Part shown: positions 11,605-19,707 of the stretch, piece after piece
How positions within the stretch are numbered: the stretch's first letter is position 1
How the letters are laid out: the number at the start of each line of letters is the position of its first letter
Assembly: GCF_000369045.1 (NCBI RefSeq)
Contig: NZ_KB849788.1
Span: 1-35,146 of the forward strand
Source: Acinetobacter pittii ATCC 19004 = CIP 70.29
GTDB taxonomy: Bacteria > Pseudomonadota > Gammaproteobacteria > Pseudomonadales > Moraxellaceae
Reading direction: 5' to 3'
Length of the DNA stretch: 35,146 nt
Translations under genes and position numbers: made by a program
Notes under the pieces: model-generated
The model's database searches: none
Seen by the model: the letters and a program-made list of their open reading frames with translations, nothing else
Told to the model about the DNA's origin: nothing

Positions 11605-13218
11605 ATGACCATTCTTCAATCCGAAATTACTGTTGGTAGTGAACAGTATCAAAAGAATAAAGAGGCACTGCTTGCTCAGCTGAGTGAAGTCCGTGCAATT
11701 CAGCAAAAAAGCATTGATAAATCGTATGCTGCTAAACCGAAATTCGATAAAAAGGGCAAGATTCTGCCGCATGAGCGTATACGGTTATTGCTTGATGCTG
11801 ATTCACCTTTCGTTGAGCTTTGTGGTTTGGTTGGCTACAACATGCATGATGACAAGGATGGCTCCGAAGCTGGTGGTGGTGTAATTGCTGGCATTGGTTT
11901 TGTCAGTGGTGTGCGTTGTCTGGTCTCTGCAAGTAATAGCGCGATTAAAGGCGGTACCATGTCTCCTATGGGCGTACAGAAAACTTTGCGTTTGCAAAAA
12001 ATTGCCTTAGAACAAAAACTCCCGCTGATTACGCTGACCGAAAGTGGCGGCGCTAACTTAAATTATGCAGCTGAAGTATTTACCTATGGTGGTATGACTT
12101 TTGCCAATCAGGCACGTTTGTCTGCAGCAGGTATTCCACAACTTGCAGTGGTACATGGGAACGCAACGGCAGGAGGAGCTTATCAACCAGGTCTTTCGGA
12201 TTATGTCATTGTAGTACGCAAACAAACAGAGATGCTTCTTGCAGGTCCACCTTTACTTCTGGCTGCCACGGGTGAAGTCGCCACAGCGGAGGAATTGGGT
12301 GGGGCGGAAATGCATGCGCAGGTTGCTGGAACCGCAGAATATTTGGCTGAAAATGATGCTGATGGTATTCGACTTGCACGTGAAATTTTTGAACATCTGA
12401 ACTGGAAAGAGCAAATCAAACCAGTTGATGTAACTTATAAAGAACCTCGTTACGATACCGAGGAATTATTGGGTGTGATTCCAAGTGATCCTAAACAACC
12501 ATTTGATATGAAAGAAGTGGTTGCCCGCATTATTGACGATTCAGATTTTCTAGAATTTAAACAGGAATATGATGATTTAACGGTGTGTGGCTGGGCGAAG
12601 ATTGGCGGATTACACATCGGTATTATTACTAATAATGGTCCGATTACACCTCAAGGGGCGGCGAAGGCAGCTCAGTTTATTCACTTATGTGAACAGACTA
12701 ACCGCCCGTTATTATTCTTACATAACACCACTGGTTTTATGGTGGGAACCGATGCCGAGCAAAATGGCATTATTAAACATGGCTCAAAACTGATTCAAGC
12801 GGTTGCCAATTGTACCGTACCTAAAATTTCAATCGTTGTGGCAGGGTCATATGGCGCTGGTAACTACGCAATGTGTGGTCGGAGTTTATCGCCAGATTTT
12901 ATTTTTGCTTGGCCAAATTCGCATGTTGCCGTAATGGGTGCTGCACAAGCTGGAAAGGTACTGCGTATTGTTGCTGAAGGGAAACAAAAAGCTTCAGGGC
13001 AGGAGCCGAATCCGCAAATGCTCGATTTTCTTGAGCAAAGTACAGCGATGAAATTGGAACAGCAATCTACCGCACTTTTTAATACGGCCATGTTACATGA
13101 TGATGGCATTATCGATCCGCGAGATACCCGAAAATTATTAATTTTCCTTTTACAGACCATTTATGAAGCACAGCAACGAGAGCTAAATCCAACTCGTTTT
13201 GGTGTGTCCCGTTTTTAA
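11605..13218 (+). CDS. atuC: Geranyl-CoA carboxylase beta subunit AtuC
   Basis: A 537-residue carboxyltransferase subunit of a biotin-dependent acyl-CoA carboxylase. The N-terminal crotonase-like half contains ESGGANL (146-152) and NATAGGAYQPG. The C-terminal half contains NNGPITPQGAAKAAQFI and VAGSYGAGNYAMCGR. It would transfer carboxyl from biotin on AtuF to cis-geranyl-CoA, giving isohexenylglutaconyl-CoA. Methylcrotonyl-CoA carboxylase is the close alternative. Where that enzyme has Phe in HFGR, this protein has Gly162 in YGGMTF, the substitution reported to open the pocket for the longer geranyl chain (recalled, not checked). GAGGAA precedes the ATG. It is co-transcribed with its alpha subunit, three genes downstream. 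Confidence 0.9.
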   Translation: MTILQSEITVGSEQYQKNKEALLAQLSEVRAIQQKSIDKSYAAKPKFDKKGKILPHERIRLLLDADSPFVELCGLVGYNMHDDKDGSEAGGGVIAGIGFVSGVRCLVSASNSAIKGGTMSPMGVQKTLRLQKIALEQKLPLITLTESGGANLNYAAEVFTYGGMTFANQARLSAAGIPQLAVVHGNATAGGAYQPGLSDYVIVVRKQTEMLLAGPPLLLAATGEVATAEELGGAEMHAQVAGTAEYLAENDADGIRLAREIFEHLNWKEQIKPVDVTYKEPRYDTEELLGVIPSDPKQPFDMKEVVARIIDDSDFLEFKQEYDDLTVCGWAKIGGLHIGIITNNGPITPQGAAKAAQFIHLCEQTNRPLLFLHNTTGFMVGTDAEQNGIIKHGSKLIQAVANCTVPKISIVVAGSYGAGNYAMCGRSLSPDFIFAWPNSHVAVMGAAQAGKVLRIVAEGKQKASGQEPNPQMLDFLEQSTAMKLEQQSTALFNTAMLHDDGIIDPRDTRKLLIFLLQTIYEAQQRELNPTRFGVSRF

Positions 13219-13260
13219 TCAACCTTTACCGCAATTAAAAAAATTAATAGGAATAACACA

Positions 13261-14418
13261 ATGAAATTTACTAATGAACATGAAGCATTGCGCCGTACAA
13301 CTCGTCAATTTGTTCAAAATGAGCTGAATCCACATATTCCAGAATGGGAGGCCGCGGGATGTTTCCCAATCCATGAAGTATTTAAGAAGATGGGGGATCT
13401 TGGTTTATTAGGAATCTGCAAGCCAGAAGAAAATGGCGGTTTAGCGTTAGATTATTCATATAACCTCGTGGTTGCAGAAGAAATTGGCTATGCAGCTTGT
13501 GGCGGGGTGCCTTTAGCTATTGGTGTACAAACCGATATGGCAACACCTGCTTTGGCACGTTTTGGTAGTAAAGAATTACGTGATGAGTTTTTAACACCAG
13601 CGATTGCAGGGGAATATGTTGCATCCATTGCAGTATCAGAAGTACATGCTGGTTCGGATGTTGCTGCTATTAAAACAACTGCAAAAAAAGATGGCGATGA
13701 CTATGTCATTAACGGCAGCAAAATGTGGATTACCAACTCATTGCAGGCCGACTTCTTTTGTCTTTTAGCCAACACGTCTGATGATAAACCTCACGTTAAT
13801 AAGTCAATGATTATTGTGCCAGCAAAAACTAAAGGGATTAGTTTTTCAGAGCCACTTAATAAATTAGGGATGCGTTCAACAACCACAGCACAAGTTTATT
13901 TAGACAATGTACGTGTACCGCAGCGTAACTTGGTGGGTGTCGAAGGTATGGGCTTTATGATGCAAATGATGCAATTTCAGGAAGAGCGCTTATGGGCATG
14001 TGCTAATGCGATTGGCGGCTTGCAGCATTGTATTCAGCAAACAATTAATTACACCAAAGAGCGTACTACTTTTGGTCAACCCCTCATTAATAACCAATAT
14101 ATCCATTTCCGCTTTGCTGAACTTATGACCGAAGTGGAAGCACTAAAAGCATTAACTTATCAAGCATGCGAACAGCATATTGCGGGCGAGGATGTCACGA
14201 TGTTGGCGTCTATGGCAAAGCTCAAAGCTGGACGTTTAACTCGTGAAGTTGCTGATAGTTGTCTGCAATACTGGGGCGGCAATGGCTTCATGTGGGATAA
14301 CCCTGCGTCGCAGCTGTATCGTGATGGCCGCCTAGGGTCTATTGGGGGCGGGGCAGATGAGATTATGTTGGGAATTATCTGTAAGTTGATGGATATTCTG
14401 CCTAAAAAGCACAAATAA
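13261..14418 (+). CDS. atuD: Citronellyl-CoA dehydrogenase AtuD
   Basis: A 385-residue acyl-CoA dehydrogenase with an N-terminal helical domain, FAD-domain motif VSEVHAGSDVA, KMWITNS, and the C-terminal ERTTFGQPL signature, ending GGGADEIM. As in isovaleryl-CoA dehydrogenase, the C-terminal Glu site is Gly, and Glu is found in the FQEERLW helix (E242), the likely catalytic base. In the terpene pathway it makes geranyl-CoA from citronellyl-CoA, supplying substrate to AtuC/AtuF, between whose genes it lies. AGGA sits about 9 bases before the ATG. It differs clearly from the acyl-CoA dehydrogenase encoded at 6876. Confidence 0.88.
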   Translation: MKFTNEHEALRRTTRQFVQNELNPHIPEWEAAGCFPIHEVFKKMGDLGLLGICKPEENGGLALDYSYNLVVAEEIGYAACGGVPLAIGVQTDMATPALARFGSKELRDEFLTPAIAGEYVASIAVSEVHAGSDVAAIKTTAKKDGDDYVINGSKMWITNSLQADFFCLLANTSDDKPHVNKSMIIVPAKTKGISFSEPLNKLGMRSTTTAQVYLDNVRVPQRNLVGVEGMGFMMQMMQFQEERLWACANAIGGLQHCIQQTINYTKERTTFGQPLINNQYIHFRFAELMTEVEALKALTYQACEQHIAGEDVTMLASMAKLKAGRLTREVADSCLQYWGGNGFMWDNPASQLYRDGRLGSIGGGADEIMLGIICKLMDILPKKHK

Positions 14419-14434
14419 ATATAAGGAATACACC

Positions 14435-15271
14435 ATGACACTTTCAGCATCTCTACAAGTTTTAGATATAGATGACAGTATTCAATTGGAACAGGACGGC
14501 AGTATTTTATACCTTTGGTTAAATCGACCAGAGAGTCGCAATGCCATGAACCTGAATATGGTCAATGCAATTCAGCAGGTTTTTGCTGCCATTCGCGATG
14601 ACCTTTCGATTCGTGCGGTGATCATCCGTGGTGAAGGCGCTACTTTTTGTGCAGGTGGTGACATTAAAGATATGGCTACTTTACGAATTGAAGCGACTAC
14701 TGCCGGCAGTCTACAACCTTATGCTGACTTTAACCGCCGTTTTGGTGCCATGCTTGAGCAAGTTGAAGCTGCACCACAGACTGTTGTGGTCATTTTAGAG
14801 GGTGCGGTGTTAGGTGGGGGATTTGGTCTAGCATGTGTTTCCGATGTTGCCATTAGTCGTGACAATACCCAGTTTGGTTTACCTGAAACAGGTCTAGGTG
14901 TAATTCCTGCGCAAATTTCTCCTTTTGTGGTGAAACGTATTGGCCTGACTCAGGCACGCCGACTTGCTTTACTCGGCATGCGTTTTGAAGGACATACAGC
15001 ACTGAGTGTCGGTGTGGTTCATCAAATTGCACATAATGAAATTGAACTTGAACAAGCTTTACAGGAAACCATTCAACACATTAAACGTGCCGCCCCCGAG
15101 GCTTCCCGCGTGACTAAAGCACTGTTACATCGAACGCTCAATGAGCCTTTGAGTGATTTGTTAGATGATGCTGCACAGCAGTTTGCTCAAGCAGTTGGTG
15201 GTACCGAGGGACAAGAAGGTACGATGGCTTTTATCCAGAAACGGTTGCCGAATTGGGCCGATGAATCATAA
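14435..15271 (+). CDS. atuE: Isohexenylglutaconyl-CoA hydratase AtuE
   Basis: A 278-residue crotonase-fold protein. The oxyanion-hole segments are FCAGGDIKDM (71-80) and GAVLGGGFGL (123-132). The second catalytic-Glu region is FGLPETGLG with E151. The first Glu of classical enoyl-CoA hydratases (GGGxEL) is Gly131 here. The expected role is hydration of isohexenylglutaconyl-CoA, the product of AtuC/AtuF, before a lyase step encoded elsewhere. AAGGA precedes the ATG. It lies 16 bases after atuD and 18 before atuF. The function is assigned from operon position plus fold. Confidence 0.86.
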   Translation: MTLSASLQVLDIDDSIQLEQDGSILYLWLNRPESRNAMNLNMVNAIQQVFAAIRDDLSIRAVIIRGEGATFCAGGDIKDMATLRIEATTAGSLQPYADFNRRFGAMLEQVEAAPQTVVVILEGAVLGGGFGLACVSDVAISRDNTQFGLPETGLGVIPAQISPFVVKRIGLTQARRLALLGMRFEGHTALSVGVVHQIAHNEIELEQALQETIQHIKRAAPEASRVTKALLHRTLNEPLSDLLDDAAQQFAQAVGGTEGQEGTMAFIQKRLPNWADES

Positions 15272-15289
15272 GCGATAGGGATAAAAATA

Positions 15290-17230
15290 ATGAAATTTTC
15301 AAAAGTACTGATTGCCAATCGTGGTGAAATTGCAGTTCGAGTCATGCAAACTGCTAAGGCAATGGGCTATCAAACTGTCGCAGTTTATTCCGATGCAGAC
15401 CGTCATGCTCGCCATGTGCAAGAGGCCGATGAAGCTGTCTATATTGGTGCTTCAAAAGTATCTGAGTCATATCTTTCAATTACCAAGATAATAGATGCAT
15501 GCAAAAAGACAGGTGCTGATGCAGTTCACCCTGGCTATGGTTTTTTGTCAGAAAATACTGATTTTGCTCAGGCATGTATCGACAACCAGATTACATTTAT
15601 TGGGCCTACCGCTTCTGCAATTGAGTTAATGGGCAGTAAACGCCTTTCAAAAATCGCCATGATTGAGGCGGGCGTTCCTTGTGTGCCGGGGTATGAAGGT
15701 GACCGACAAGACCTTGAATATTTAGCAACTCAAGCTGAGCAGATTGGCTTTCCAATTATGGTCAAAGCTTCTGCGGGTGGTGGCGGTCGTGGCATGCGTT
15801 TGGTACAGCAAGCATCCGAGTTGTTTGAGGCATTACAAACCGCACGTTCAGAAGCTGAAAATGCTTTTGGTTCGGGGGAGTTGATTTTAGAAAAAGCAGT
15901 CATTGCTCCACGCCATGTCGAAATTCAGGTTTTTGGTGATACGCATGGTAATTATGTGTATTTGTTTGAGCGCGATTGTTCAATCCAGCGCCGTCATCAA
16001 AAGGTTGTTGAAGAAGCTCCATGTCCGGTCATGACTCCCGTACTGCGTCAGCAAATGGGTGAGGCTGCGGTTGCTGCCGCTAAAGCATGTGCTTATGTCG
16101 GTGCGGGAACGGTTGAATTTTTACTTGATGCATCGGGTGCATTTTACTTTTTGGAAATGAATACCCGCTTACAGGTAGAACATCCTGTGACTGAGCTTAT
16201 TACAGGATTGGACTTGGTTGAATGGCAGTTGCGTATTGCCAATGGTGAGCACTTACCACTGCAACAACATGAATTGACTTTAAACGGACATGCTATTGAA
16301 GTACGTTTGTATGCAGAAGATCCACGGCAAGATTTCTTACCCCAAACAGGACAAGTTCTGCGTTGGCAGCCAGCAACTTTGCCAAATGTACGGATTGATC
16401 ATGGCATGTTGGCAACTGATGAGGTTAGCCCATTTTATGACCCGATGGTGGCGAAGGTGATTGCATATGGGAAAACCCGTGAGGATGCGATTCGCTTACT
16501 CGCTCGTGCAGTTGATGACTGTGTGTTGCTAGGTGTAAATAGTAATAAGCAGTTTTTGGTCAATTTACTGCGTCATCCAATCGTGGTTGCAGGGGATACT
16601 AATACTGCATTCATTCAACAGCATTTTCAAAACGACAGCAGTCTGCATAAGCAGGTTCTATCTTTAGAAACCTTAGCTATTGCTGCGGCATTATTTAGCC
16701 AAAGAAAAGGAACTGTGGCATGGCAAACGGGTCTTGGCGTGTCGTTACCATTAAAACTTAAATATGATGATCAGCAAATTCAATTACAGCTTTCATCTGT
16801 AAATAACACGTTTACGGTAGAGCTCTGTGATCAATCAGTTTGTATTGAAGTGCTTGAGAGAATGCCAGAGCAATTAGTTTATTTAATTGATGGTGTACGT
16901 CGCCGTGTGCAATATGTATTAAATGATGATCAGCTTTATTTAGATCAAAATAATGGCAATGTCGCAATTCGCAATGTAACTTATGCTGCACCAGAAGCTG
17001 CCGATGTTGCCGGAGATGGTAAAATTCGTGCACCAATGGATGGTACTGTGGTGAATATTCTGGTCAATAAAGGTGATCAAGTCATAAAAGGCCAAACTTT
17101 ATTAGTGCTTGAAGCCATGAAAATCCAACAGCAGATTAAATCGGATGTTGATGGAATAGTTGATGATGTTTTAGGTCAGCAAGGGCAGCAAGTAAAAAAA
17201 CGGCAGATGTTATTTACTATTCAAATCTAG
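15290..17230 (+). CDS. atuF: Geranyl-CoA carboxylase alpha (biotin) subunit AtuF
   Basis: A 646-residue biotin carboxylase fused to a biotin carrier domain. The biotin-carboxylase N-terminus (SKVLIANRGEIAVRV) is followed by the ATP-grasp glycine loop GGGGRGMR (163-170), then FLEMNTRLQVEHPVTE. A linker domain covers about 460-570. The biotinyl motif EAMK has its acceptor lysine at K611, 35 residues from the end. It carboxylates its own biotin with bicarbonate and ATP and works with AtuC. The alternative is methylcrotonyl-CoA carboxylase alpha, and context decides. It is the last gene of the operon, with a strong terminator directly behind it. Confidence 0.9.
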   Translation: MKFSKVLIANRGEIAVRVMQTAKAMGYQTVAVYSDADRHARHVQEADEAVYIGASKVSESYLSITKIIDACKKTGADAVHPGYGFLSENTDFAQACIDNQITFIGPTASAIELMGSKRLSKIAMIEAGVPCVPGYEGDRQDLEYLATQAEQIGFPIMVKASAGGGGRGMRLVQQASELFEALQTARSEAENAFGSGELILEKAVIAPRHVEIQVFGDTHGNYVYLFERDCSIQRRHQKVVEEAPCPVMTPVLRQQMGEAAVAAAKACAYVGAGTVEFLLDASGAFYFLEMNTRLQVEHPVTELITGLDLVEWQLRIANGEHLPLQQHELTLNGHAIEVRLYAEDPRQDFLPQTGQVLRWQPATLPNVRIDHGMLATDEVSPFYDPMVAKVIAYGKTREDAIRLLARAVDDCVLLGVNSNKQFLVNLLRHPIVVAGDTNTAFIQQHFQNDSSLHKQVLSLETLAIAAALFSQRKGTVAWQTGLGVSLPLKLKYDDQQIQLQLSSVNNTFTVELCDQSVCIEVLERMPEQLVYLIDGVRRRVQYVLNDDQLYLDQNNGNVAIRNVTYAAPEAADVAGDGKIRAPMDGTVVNILVNKGDQVIKGQTLLVLEAMKIQQQIKSDVDGIVDDVLGQQGQQVKKRQMLFTIQI

Positions 17231-17233
17231 TAA

Positions 17234-17262
17234 AAAATACCGCTCTATATGAGCGGTATTTT
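17234..17262. terminator. Bidirectional terminator after atuF
   Basis: A perfect 12-bp stem has AAAATACCGCTC (17234-17245) and GAGCGGTATTTT (17251-17262) around TATAT. A-rich and T-rich flanks on both sides let it end both the atu operon and the converging minus-strand cassette. Confidence 0.88.
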
Positions 17263-17284
17263 ACTTTAAATGAGGAGTCCTGAT

Positions 17285-17704
17285 TTATTCTCCATCGGCC
17301 TCTGCAATTGTCTGACTTGCTTTTTTTAGGCTATATAGTAGTTGACCTAAAAGGACTTCTTTATTACTTAGCGTAACCATGACCATTGGGTGATGAACAG
17401 CAGGAATAGCAGTTAAAATGGCCTTGCCATTATCTGCATCTAAAGTAATGTTGTTACAGCCCGTCAGTTGAATCTCTTTTAAAAATGCAGTGACCATTGC
17501 CAAAATTGAGCTACTTACGGCTGCTAACTTAGTAGTGTTATGGTGGTTCTTGTGGCTCACTGTTGCTAATTCAAAACCATCAGAAGAGCAAATCATGACA
17601 AAATCTACACCACGCGTATTCATCAAAATATTATGAGCTTCGGCTTTTGCAAGTTGTAGTAACTGTGTTGGAGCGGTTCGTTTTTGAGTTGGGATACTAA
17701 GCAT
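17285..17704 (-). CDS. Roadblock/LC7-domain protein, last gene of the GTPase cassette
   Basis: A 139-residue roadblock/LC7 (MglB-like) protein: an amphipathic N-terminal helix, the GVDFVMICSSDGFELATVSH strand pair, a long central helix (TKLAAVSSSILAMVTAFLKEI) and the terminal VTLSNKEVLLGQLLYSLKKA segment. Such proteins dimerise and often bind a small GTPase, acting as GAPs or scaffolds. Its coding region overlaps the end of the GTPase gene by a few bases, suggesting translational coupling. An ATG 6 bases upstream is in frame. AAGGGA is exactly 6 bases before the chosen ATG but touches the upstream one, so 17704 is preferred. Specific function unknown. Confidence 0.83.
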   Translation of the reverse strand: MLSIPTQKRTAPTQLLQLAKAEAHNILMNTRGVDFVMICSSDGFELATVSHKNHHNTTKLAAVSSSILAMVTAFLKEIQLTGCNNITLDADNGKAILTAIPAVHHPMVMVTLSNKEVLLGQLLYSLKKASQTIAEADGE

Positions 17705-18257
17705 GATCATTCCCTTGAGATGTTGAGCCTACCTTGACTTCAAGTGATGCAATTAATGATTCAACCATCATTAAAATTTGTTCTTGCTCACGTGCATCAA
17801 TAAAAAAAAGAGGGTATGGTAGTGCATTTGCTTTTATCCAATGACGATATTGTTGAAGTGATGACTCTTTATTTTCGTCAACATGAGTAATACCAATCGC
17901 AATATTGTCGTTATAATTTTTAAAGGTTTCTAAATAGCTTTCTAACTCGGCAATTGGATTAGAGCTATTATGATCTAATAATAAAATAACACCGATTGCA
18001 CCTTCACAAATGACCGACCATATAAAATCAAAACGGCTTTGTCCCGGGGTGCCATAGAGTCCGATTTTGATTCCATCATCTAAAGTAATTTCACCATAAT
18101 CAATACCTACAGTGGTCTGGGTTTTCTGGTGGCTCTGTACATCAGTGTTGAATGCTTCTGTTTCCAGAATTGGAATTTCAGATAGCGATTTAATCGCTTC
18201 TGTTTTACCTGCCCCCATACTACCTGCAAAGACAATTTTATATTGCTGTATAATCAT
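17697..18257 (-). CDS. Small Ras-like GTPase (COG2229 / MglA-CvnD type)
   Basis: A 186-residue single-domain GTPase. The P-loop AGSMGAGKT is at 11-19, switch I threonines are in KTQTTVG (45-51), the G3 region GTPGQSRF is at 69-76 and the G4-like THVD is at 124-127. The G3 Asp of DxxGQ is Gly, and the usual NKxD is THVD. Both are common in the bacterial COG2229 group that partners with roadblock proteins. No signal peptide or membrane segment is present, so it is probably cytosolic and switched by the neighbouring roadblock protein(s). AAGGGAA precedes the ATG. The gene starts 8 bases after its upstream neighbour and overlaps the downstream one. Confidence 0.85.
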   Translation of the reverse strand: MIIQQYKIVFAGSMGAGKTEAIKSLSEIPILETEAFNTDVQSHQKTQTTVGIDYGEITLDDGIKIGLYGTPGQSRFDFIWSVICEGAIGVILLLDHNSSNPIAELESYLETFKNYNDNIAIGITHVDENKESSLQQYRHWIKANALPYPLFFIDAREQEQILMMVESLIASLEVKVGSTSQGNDHA

Positions 18258-18265
18258 AACTTCCC

Positions 18266-19231
18266 TTAAAGACCAAAACGCCGTCTAATTTTCCCTATAA
18301 AATTTTTAAAAAAATGATTGTCTGTATTTGAATTTTCTAAATAAAAATTTGGTGTGTAAGCACATTTATTTGCAGAAATAAATTTTCCATTATTTGCCAT
18401 TAAACAAGCGGTAACGAAGCGTAAGACGTCATTGATTGATAAGTTAAGCTGTTTAGCCACATCAGTAATTTTTGCGCCTTGTATAAAGCATGCGGAGAGT
18501 TGTAGGCTCACTTTTCTATATTCTTTTTGATAGGGCTGTGGCCAATAGTCAATTTTAAAATAACTATCCTTCGAGGCTAGATTCTCAAAATTGTTTGAAG
18601 TCCAAATCAGATTCCATAACCAGTCTTGTACATAATAATCTTTTTTACGAGAAACCTTAGTAAAATCAGATGTTTTTGCAAAAGCAAAGTTAAAGCTCAT
18701 ATTAGTTTGTGTTTTTTGACGAGAGGGCTCCAACCAAGCAATTTGAGTTCTATTATCAATAATCGCTAAAGTGCCTTTATCATCAAAGATGTGTAGCCTA
18801 GGGTTTTCTGAACTGTGCAAATTCCTTATAAATTTATTATCAATGAATGGAGGCTCATTTGATAAATCAGAAACTACAGCAAAGTTTGTCTGATCTAAAG
18901 AGGACAATAAATTGTCCTCTAGCCATTCTAATAGAGGTTCTGTTTTTTCTACTGGTAGATGTAAGGTGTGTTCATAAATAGAATTTCTATTTTCTGAAGC
19001 TGTTTTCGTAACTTTTAAATAAAGAAATTTTTTCTTGTGAAGAATATTTTGAATATTATCTGCATCAAAAAAGTTTTCGTTAATGATTAATAAATCAATA
19101 TGATTACTGGAAATATTAACCCAGTTAATACCATATTGATTTGATATTAGATTGCGGATTAATATTTTTAATTCATCTGAAACTTTTAAGCTTAAACCTG
19201 AAACTGCAATATTTATGCAATGACTATCCAT
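18266..19231 (-). CDS. Uncharacterised GTPase-cassette protein with C-terminal HTH-like segment
   Basis: A 321-residue protein that I do not recognise as a named family. Residues 1-170 look like an alpha/beta sensor or scaffold region with no catalytic motif. Residues 175-240 are rich in aromatic residues. Residues about 243-285 (SLQLSACFIQGAKITDVAKQ followed by NLSINDVLRFVTACLM) read like a winged-helix module, similar in pattern to the HTH of DUF742/CvnC proteins. The C-terminus is basic (GKIRRRFGL). No signal peptide is seen. It lies between a roadblock-like protein and the small GTPase, so a role as effector or adaptor of that switch is inferred. AT-rich, with no clear ribosome-binding site. 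Confidence 0.72.
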   Translation of the reverse strand: MDSHCINIAVSGLSLKVSDELKILIRNLISNQYGINWVNISSNHIDLLIINENFFDADNIQNILHKKKFLYLKVTKTASENRNSIYEHTLHLPVEKTEPLLEWLEDNLLSSLDQTNFAVVSDLSNEPPFIDNKFIRNLHSSENPRLHIFDDKGTLAIIDNRTQIAWLEPSRQKTQTNMSFNFAFAKTSDFTKVSRKKDYYVQDWLWNLIWTSNNFENLASKDSYFKIDYWPQPYQKEYRKVSLQLSACFIQGAKITDVAKQLNLSINDVLRFVTACLMANNGKFISANKCAYTPNFYLENSNTDNHFFKNFIGKIRRRFGL

Positions 19232-19270
19232 AGTATCATTTTAATTTTTTATAAATTGATGTAATGATTT

Positions 19271-19305
19271 TTTATGCTCTTTATAATGAATATAAAGAGC
19301 ATAAA
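19271..19305. repeat. Perfect 15-bp inverted repeat inside the GTPase cassette
   Basis: TTTATGCTCTTTATA (19271-19285) and its exact reverse complement (19291-19305) enclose a 5-base loop. It lies in the 83-base gap between the first and second genes of the cassette, 10 bases past the first stop codon. No T run follows on either strand, so it is not a standard terminator. mRNA stabilisation, partial termination or protein binding are possible. Confidence 0.6.
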
Positions 19306-19314
19306 CTAAATCAC

Positions 19315-19674
19315 TTAACTGAAATCGAGCTCTTTTTCAAATGACTTTAACTCATGACGAGCCATAGCCAAATTTGATTTGCTACGGTCGAGTACTAAGT
19401 AAAGGAACAAATTATTATTACTTTCTAAAGGTCGAATTAAATGGTAAGCCTTACCTAAGGTAATTAAAATATCCTCAATATTGTCATTTAACTTCAATGC
19501 ATTAGCTACATTTCGCTTTGCGCGAATGACTTCTGTATTACCAGCAGCAGCCAATTCTAAATCAATTTCCCCACCACCTTGTGTTGCAAGTGACAATCCA
19601 CTTTCTGAATCAACAAGTGCAGAAGCAATAAAACCATCAATTGTCGTTAAGCTATCTAAAGAAAGTTTAGCCAT
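19315..19674 (-). CDS. Roadblock-like protein, first gene of the GTPase cassette
   Basis: A 119-residue protein of roadblock/LC7-like fold: a strand pair at [19 protein letters not shown], the helix [23 protein letters not shown], then [16 protein letters not shown] and the strand [19 protein letters not shown]. No signal peptide is present. It is preceded by a good sigma-70 promoter and a GAGAG ribosome-binding element. It is shorter than and different from the second roadblock protein at the other end of the cassette, so the two may form a hetero-oligomer or serve different states of the GTPase. That is inference from context. Confidence 0.78.
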   Translation of the reverse strand: MAKLSLDSLTTIDGFIASALVDSESGLSLATQGGGEIDLELAAAGNTEVIRAKRNVANALKLNDNIEDILITLGKAYHLIRPLESNNNLFLYLVLDRSKSNLAMARHELKSFEKELDFS

Positions 19675-19707
19675 TTTTTATCTCTCAGGATTCTAAAATT
19701 ATATTTA

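Noticed and set aside
11605..17230. AtuC/AtuF as methylcrotonyl-CoA carboxylase of leucine degradation
   Set aside because: The families are close, but the flanking atuA, the operon order and Gly162 in AtuC favour geranyl-CoA carboxylase. The liu genes that usually accompany the methylcrotonyl enzyme are not here.
19271..19305. Intrinsic terminator between the first roadblock gene and the rest of the cassette
   Set aside because: The stem is strong but AT-rich, and no T tract follows on the minus strand. Recorded as an inverted repeat of unknown role.
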